64,000 bases of DNA, from the NCBI GenBank assembly GCA_946894095.1, contig OX335642.1:5095021-5159020 (forward strand), given 5' to 3'. The stretch is from Incurvaria masculella. Taxonomy: Eukaryota > Arthropoda > Insecta > Lepidoptera > Incurvariidae. A program made the translations under genes and the position numbers. Shown here piece after piece: positions 58,006 to 64,000 of the stretch. The notes beneath the pieces were generated by a model. The model saw only the letters and a program-made list of their open reading frames with translations. It was not told the DNA's origin and did not search any database. Every line of letters begins with the position of its first letter. Within the stretch, counting starts at the first letter, position 1.

Positions 58006-58374
58006 GTCAGTCTGCCTGCGCCAAGTGGTTGCGTTATTTAGATTGGCTATATAAAATAGAAGTTGGTATGTACCTGCTGATGAATATGCTGATGGTCTTG
58101 AAATATTGATACCCAATAATTATACAACAATAACCAGTCGGTTTTTCAATTGAATACCTCAATATACGTAAAGTTATATCTGTAACCTAAATCGCCTATA
58201 ACAACGAAATGCAAACAAGGATTTGTTCAGTTTTGGTATCACTAAGTAAGTATGTACTGATACTTTCATACTGCCTTTCATATCTTTACCTTTCATATAT
58301 TTTTGTTGTAACGATAACTACTTTTTCAGGCACATTATCTAGGTGGCGCAACCACTTGTCACAGGCAGACTGAC
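58006..58374. mobile_element. 369-bp MITE (GTCAGTCTGCCTG ends)
   Basis: GTCAGTCTGCCTGCGCCAAG then TGGTTGCG at the left is matched in reverse complement by CGCAACCACTTG and CAGGCAGACTGAC at the right. The flanks resemble the 55470 repeat in reverse order, suggesting insertion into that older repeat. No coding remnant. Confidence 0.75.
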
Positions 58375-59540
58375 ACATTTAGCTGCAGAGGGTTGATCTT
58401 TATCCTGTGAACCCAGTTTTAGCCATTTAAGTTATCGTTACCATTTTTGTCGCGACCTCCTAGTCTATTAATGAAATGGGGCTCGACGAAAACGTAGGCT
58501 GTTTTGGATATGAAGAATTATATGATCGGTGCAATATCGACACCAAGTCCCCAGAGATGATGATGTGATAACCAAAGTTTTTATTTCAAAAGTGAACGTA
58601 GATATTATACCACAGCGGTAGAAAGAGCACCGATTTGACAGCTGTCAGATTTCATAGAAAGCTAATGTATTAATTTAAAATTGAAAATTACTGTAAATAA
58701 GGTTGGAAAAAGTTAAAAAAATATATTAAAATCACGTACTAAAGATCATTCTCATTTTTTTATAAGTTAATTAACTGTAAAAGTAATCTTAGAAAGCTGT
58801 TCGGGTGCTTAGGGTGATTTCATGTGGAACATCCATTGCTTCGTAATCCATTCTTACACTCACTCTCCAACGGGTCAACGGCTCAGCCAGCATATCGTCA
58901 CAAGGAAGTATCTTCCTCGCTTTAAGACAAGCAGCGTGAACGGTGAAAGTGTCAGCTTGCATGGCCATCACACTCAGGTTTCCCAACGTTACATCGCACT
59001 GTTGACACCGCTTCAAGTGCGTTCACATGTCTCCGAGCGACTCACGACACGCTTGCATCAATATGTACCTACACTTACCTGTCAGTGTGAGAAGTGTTGG
59101 CCAATGACAGCTAAGTGCAGACACTGAATAGTACTTAGTTTAAAGTTCTGCATTGTTTTCTTAGGGTGCGGAAAATGTTTGTCCAATTTACAACTGACGC
59201 GACGCGTCTATTAGGAAATCAATTGCTGCAGCATCCGGCGTAGCATTTTTTGGTGAGGGTGGTGTTATTTATAACGCCTTACAATATAGAGGATGCAATG
59301 TGGATAACTTTTTATCAAGTGATTTATTCAAGTAATTTGAAGTAAAGAAGCAAAGAAAAAAAGTAAAAAAGTGTCACCGCTGACAGTGGCTTTTTCCAAA
59401 ATATTATTTTCATTCTATCTATTTGCATCTCTTTTAATCTTTTACTAGCTTACATTTGCTTTAATATTAGTATTATCATGTAGAGGAATAGTGGAATATA
59501 TTTTTTTATTCAATATTATTTTTAAGTTAATTTTTTCAAC
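58375..59540. other. Upstream region of the retroelement; no gene recognised
   Basis: AT-rich DNA. Open frames on both strands at 58789-59127 have no recognisable domain. A segment near 59326 (CAAGTAATTTGAAGTAA) resembles 62542-62561 (CAAGTAATTTATTGAAGTAA) and could mark the retroelement's flanks, but the match is imperfect. Confidence 0.3.
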
Positions 59541-59542
59541 CG

Positions 59543-59908
59543 ATGTTGCCGTCTTCGGCGCCGACCAATCTCCAAACACCACACCTACAAGCTGCAAGTA
59601 CAACAAGCTCCGGGACAGGTTCAAGCTCTACCGATTGTCTAGCAACAACTTCAACACAAAATGAGATCATATGTCCCCACTGCCAACCGCACGCACTTCG
59701 CTCCTTTAAAAGCCAGAAAGGGCTGAAAATTCATGTCACGAGAATACATTCAAAGGATTCAAGTTTACCAGCAACAGCTCCAGCTGTCCTTTCGGAGAGT
59801 TTCACCACAAAAATTGCTCGCTACAGAACGAATGTAATTGTCCTTAAACGCATACCTAAAGGAGCTCGAATTGCTGTTGCCGAAAAACTGTGTCAAACAC
59901 AATCATAG
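59543..59908 (+). mobile_element. N-terminal C2H2-finger part of the retroelement (frame 1)
   Basis: Encodes 121 residues: a Ser/Thr-rich start, then a C2H2 zinc finger at residues ~44-70 (CPHCQPHALRSFKSQKGLKI ending HVTRIH), and a linker ending RIPKGARIAVAEKLCQTQS. R2-type non-LTR retroelements carry such a finger at their N-terminus for target-DNA binding. The frame closes just after the next one opens (19-base overlap, a -1 step). The protein sense continues from AEK into the SNTII region of the next frame, so either one base was lost here or the element uses a -1 shift at the A-run (GAAAAAC). Confidence 0.7.
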
Positions 59909-62463
59909 CCAATTGCGTTAAAAAGAATGACATTATTTCATGGCAGGACCTCATGACATTTTCTTTCACTGCGCTCCAAGTGCCTAATTTACAGACTAAA
60001 AATATAAGTTTGGTGACAAAAATTAAAGAAAATTTGTTATCCAAAAATGAACCGACGTATAGACGAAAGGGTTACTCCACAACTATCCAAAAAAGAATTG
60101 AAGCTAAAGTATCAGACGGTGATATCCGAGGCGCTGTAAGGCTAATTTCCTCTACCGACGACCTGGCCCCATATGAAGACTCCGTGTTGTCAGAATTGAA
60201 AGAAAAACACCCGGCCCCATCCCGTGATCTCGCTTATCCGGACGCACCACTCCCACCCTGCAACGATCATCTTTCCGTAACGGAATCAAAGGTATCCAGC
60301 GCCATACTCAGTTTCCCACCCGGTTCAGCTGCAGGAGTCGACGGATTACGACCGCAACACTTTAAGGACCTGTTGAGTCCAGCAAGTGGTGATGCTGGAC
60401 GCCGTTTGCTTAAAGAAATTACAAACTTATGCAACCTCATGTTATCAGGCTTGGTGAATAAGGAGGCATGCAAGTTTTTATATGGGGCGTCGTTGTGCGC
60501 CCTGAGGAAAAAAGAAGGCGGGTCACGTCCAATCGCAGTTGGCAACGTTTTTCGTCGTTTGGTGGCAAAGCTGGCATGCCTCGCGGCACGTGATTCCGAT
60601 GTATCAAATTACCCACGGCCCAAGCAGATAGGCTTTGCCACTCCTCGAGGCTGTGAAGCAGCGGTACATTCAGTGCGAACTTACATCGATCACAACAAAG
60701 CTACGGATAAAATCCTGGTGAAATTAGATTTAAAAAACGCTTTTAATTCCATTGAGAGAGATACGCTACTTTTGGCAATAAAAAACCAGGCTGCGCCATT
60801 GTATAGATTTTTATGGCAGTGTTACTCAGAAGACTCACTCCTATTTTTTGGCGAAAACGTTCTCACATCACGTGTAGGAGCTCAACAGGGAGACCCTCTC
60901 GGTCCTTTAATTTTCAGTTTAGGAATACACCCAATCGTTGAAGGTCTAAATTCAGAGCTTAATGTCTGGTATCTAGATGATGGCACCCTCGCAGGAGAAG
61001 CTCAAACTGTAATTCGTGACCTAAATAAATTATCTAATGAATTTAAGAAAATTGGCCTACAGGTTAATACTTCTAAATGTGAAGTTTATTTTTGCTCGTC
61101 ACTTAACCAGTCAACTCTTGATGAGATTCACGCAATTATGCCCGACATTCGTGTAGTGACAGAGTTAGTACTCCTTGGTACACCCATCTCTATTGGAGCT
61201 GGCCATTCTATAATAAATAAAAAAATTGACGAGTTGAAGATACTGTTTGAACGTCTTAATACTTTAAACTCACACATTGGGTACACACTTTTAAAAAATT
61301 GTTTTGCTATACCAAAATTGACATACTTACTCCGTACAACACCTGCTTGGAAGTTTAAAGATTTTTTTGAAAAAATTGATCTTTTGATTAAACATTCGAT
61401 CGAATCAATTTTCAATATCAACCTGAATGCTTCCCAATGGTTGCAAGCCACTCTTCCGATTCGTTTTGGAGGCATTGGCATTCGTCGAGTTACCGACCTC
61501 GTACTCCCTAGTTTTCTGGCGTCCGTACATGGCGTCTCGGATCTGGTCTCTCTCATCCTACCCCTTTCAGGAGACGGACTCGAGATTAGCTATTTATTGG
61601 AGGCCAGTCTTTTATGGGACGACATGTGTCCAAATGTAGATCGACCGACAGCTCTTAACATACAAAAGCGCTGGGATGAAATAAATATCAAAAGAATCAG
61701 CGAAACGTTTATTTTCAACAGTTCTATTGAAGAAGCAAGGTATAAAGCAAGTTGTTGCTACGAATCGGGTTCGTGGCTTCGCGCTCTACCGTCTAAACAT
61801 ATTTCAACCATTTTGGACAATAATACAATAAGAATTTCAGTCGGCCTCCGTCTGGGGTGCGACGTCGTAAAACCTCATACCTGTACCTGTGGCGTGAATG
61901 TGGAGGCCAATGGGTTGCATGGGCTTTATTGTAGCAGAAGCGCTGGCCGATTTCCACGTCATACAATGTTAAACGAGATTATCAGACGCGCACTTGCCTC
62001 GATAAACATTCCATCCATACTGGAACCCAACCTTTCACGCAATGATGGGAAACGGGTAGACGGGATGACCCTAGTTCCCTGGTCAGAGGGAAAATCTCTC
62101 GTTTGGGATGCCACATGTGTGGACACATTGGCCCCCTCACACGTCACGCACTCAGCATCAAAAGTAGGTTCGGCTGCCGAGTCAGCAGCAAGTTTAAAAA
62201 TAAAAAAATACCAGGCAATAACCGATCAAAATTATTTATTTGTTCCTTTCGCGGTTGAGACCTTCGGCCCGTGGTGTGAGAGCGCCAAGTCCTTTATTTA
62301 TGAAATCGGAAAGAAAATTATTGATTTAACAGGAGACAAAATGTCAGCAAGTTATTTAACACAAAGACTGAGCATTGCCATCCAGAGGGGCAATGCAGCA
62401 AGCGTGATGGGAACACTGCCATACGTGTCGCCGCTGGACGAAGTATTTTACCTTGGCTCTTAA
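59890..62463 (+). mobile_element. Reverse transcriptase with C-terminal zinc knuckle and restriction-like endonuclease
   Basis: 857 codons without a stop; the annotated first codon is GTG, so this is the remainder of a longer protein. Reverse transcriptase landmarks in order: GVDGLRPQHFKDLL (~149-162), RPIAVGNVFRRLVAK (~213-227), LDLKNAFNS (~279-287, first catalytic Asp), AQQGDPLGPLIF (~331-342) and the catalytic box YLDDG (~361-365), where most families have F/YADD. The thumb follows. Near the C-terminus CTCG...HGLYC (~665-681) is a CCHC-type knuckle followed by a GRFPRH motif. RVDG (~722) and VWDAT (~738) then match the spaced Asp residues of R2-type restriction-like endonucleases, with Val replacing the usual Pro of 'RPDG'. 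It would nick DNA and prime reverse transcription from the cut. No apurinic endonuclease domain is present. The upstream frame break makes activity of this copy doubtful, but its openness suggests a young insertion. Confidence 0.82.
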
Positions 62464-62580
62464 CCCCTGTGTCTTCGTTTTTTTCTTTTTCATGTTTTTA
62501 AAATTTTCATCTGTTAATGTTATCAAATAAATTAATTCACAAGTAATTTATTGAAGTAATCTATTTCTTATGGTGAATCC
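62464..62580 (+). mobile_element. Retroelement 3' UTR (extent uncertain)
   Basis: After the stop comes CCCCTGTGTCTTCGTTTTTT, then an AT-rich stretch with AATAAATTAATTCAC at 62526. There is no long poly(A) tail and the end cannot be fixed from one copy. Confidence 0.35.
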
Positions 62581-62839
62581 TAGACAGAAAATGCAGGAAG
62601 CGAACTTGGTTAAGTGCAGAACAATTGATTAATTGCAGAGCAATTATTTTAAATGAAACTCAATCAAGAAATCAACTCCTCACGTGGTGTTTGGGTACAG
62701 TTTTATCGATAGCTAATGAATGTAGAGATGCAGTAATATTCTTTACTTCAGGCCCTGTCTGTATATCAATCCTTATTTAAGATAATTCGAATGAAACGCT
62801 ATTACCTCCTAAGCTCCAGTACCGCCTCTTGGCGACGCC

Positions 62840-62876
62840 GCGGAATTATCTCTATCTGGGATAGAGATAATTCCGC
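62840..62876. repeat. Perfect 17-bp hairpin
   Basis: GCGGAATTATCTCTATC and GATAGAGATAATTCCGC enclose a 3-base loop (TGG). It sits in otherwise unremarkable DNA. From 62880 to 64000 I see no gene; an open frame at 63369-63566 has no recognised domain. Confidence 0.85.
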
Positions 62877-64000
62877 CGGCTCGGAACTCTTGTGACTCAT
62901 AACTCTTGAAGTGCAACAAATAAGAGCGAGAATCCTATGCAAGAGTGTTTCGAGCGGAATTCCTTTTGGAAGTTCCGATCGGAAATATCTATTTTTTTGA
63001 GAAATGGTTTAAGCGTTCGTGTTACAAAAGTAACAAAGTATTTATAATAAAGGACAACATATTAATTATTGTTTGCTATTTCGTCATTATTAGCTGGTTC
63101 TTATGAAGTTGTGTTTTCTCTGTAGAGTTCGGCTTAGTGAGGAGGCACAGCTGTGTCTTGTTGTGCTGTCATCTCTGAGCAAAATTGTGTCTATGCTACA
63201 ACGATTTTATGATCGAAGTTGATTATCTCTGACCTTATGTGGTTTAAAATCTAGGAAACTTAACGCTATACCGCTTCGCCTTATTTGTGTCTCTTCGCGG
63301 CTCCAAAACTGGTTCGTCTCTAATTTTACGTTCTCGCCTCCATTCCCCGAACGGTTTTACGATTACGGATGCCAAAGATCACACCAGTTTTTAGCACAGC
63401 CCATTGTGCGAGCTGGGAGTGGAGCGAACAGGTTTCGCAACATTCTGCGCCCACGCAGCGGGTGTCGTCTCCGCGAAGGACAGCGGCCTACCGGGGTATT
63501 AAACTCACGAAGATGAGTGAGAAGATTGGGGAGAACGTGGTTTGCGTACCGGAATATTTCTCGTGACGCGAAAGTGAAAATAATTCACATTATCACGGGG
63601 TAATGTAGAAAATTCGTGACCAGCGCTTACCAGCGGGAAAGCTAAATCGCGCATCACTAAATTATCCTACAAGCCAGCTCCTAGTTTAGATTTTAATTCT
63701 CTACATAACCTCCAAGGTAACAGCTTATGCAATGAACAGTTTCACCAAATAGAACGAACAAACTGTAATCAGACAAACCCCAAACTGCTTACTTGTTTTT
63801 TCGGTTTTTCTAATCTTATATTGACGTGTTTTAGGTATCGATTGATTTAGATTGTTTGCAGAAAAAAAACTTGTTTACGTAATAATATATATTAACACTA
63901 TTTATCCGTACTACTGCGAGAGAGCTTCATACACTTGAACTAATTTATGTGATTTTGGAGGCAACATACATTTTCTGCAATTTTTCTCAATGTCGTCGAA

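Noticed and set aside
58789..59127. Overlapping frames on both strands (75 and 101 codons) with several Cys/His
   Set aside because: No recognisable finger spacing, no splice sites that help, and both strands open equally; no support for a gene.
59319..62565. Target-site duplication of the retroelement (CAAGTAATTT-GAAGTAA at 59326 and 62542)
   Set aside because: The two copies differ by an indel and lie in AT-rich DNA where such matches are easy; kept only as a weak hint.
1..64000. CRISPR array, operons or bacterial defence genes
   Set aside because: The direct repeats are satellites without unique spacers, and the DNA is plainly eukaryotic with introns and retroposons.

Overview
This is a eukaryotic, intron-containing, repeat-dense window, almost certainly from a moth or butterfly (Lepidoptera). 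The evidence is AT-rich intergenic DNA, GT-AG introns, mariner-type remnants, SINEs with RNA polymerase III-type heads, and several copies of an interspersed repeat opening with CCAAGTGCGAGTCGGACTCG, which I associate with lepidopteran genomes. There is no bacterial-type gene organisation.

One host gene can be reconstructed, on the minus strand from about 28.5 kb to 5.8 kb. Four exons join with matching phases: 28287-28495, 18991-19132, 17264-17457 and a 4-kb terminal exon, 5780-9811. Exons two and three each encode half of one PDZ domain. The split Gly codon restores the PDZ Gly-Asp-Arg-Ile motif exactly. The terminal exon gives a 1343-residue, charged, Ser/Lys/Glu-rich and probably disordered tail. 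The gene is 5'-incomplete here. The PDZ resembles the periaxin/AHNAK type; I assign no symbol.

The introns carry unusual local amplification. The second PDZ half-exon seeded a 239-bp tandem array (16203-17226) whose copies are frameshifted. A 60-bp minisatellite (18066-18757) starts at a SINE A-tail. The first exon has a decayed duplicate (27924-28099), separated from it by a 170-bp inverted-repeat element.

The rest is mobile DNA: a 100-bp satellite that flips orientation (601-1930); piggyBac-like, Harbinger-like and MULE-like non-autonomous elements with readable target duplications; two convergent mariner pseudogenes; LINE 3' ends; a possible Penelope remnant; a foldback element with arms of about 210 bp around a GC-rich core (47172-48262); and an inverted-repeat element carrying a tRNA-like sequence (49818-50157). 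One SINE family appears with two kinds of head, 5S rRNA-like and tRNA-like, on one common body. At the right end (59543-62463) lies a nearly complete retroelement encoding a C2H2 finger, a reverse transcriptase with a YLDD box, and a C-terminal zinc knuckle plus a candidate restriction-like endonuclease.

Stretches not listed as features are AT-rich intron or intergenic DNA in which I recognise no coding sequence.
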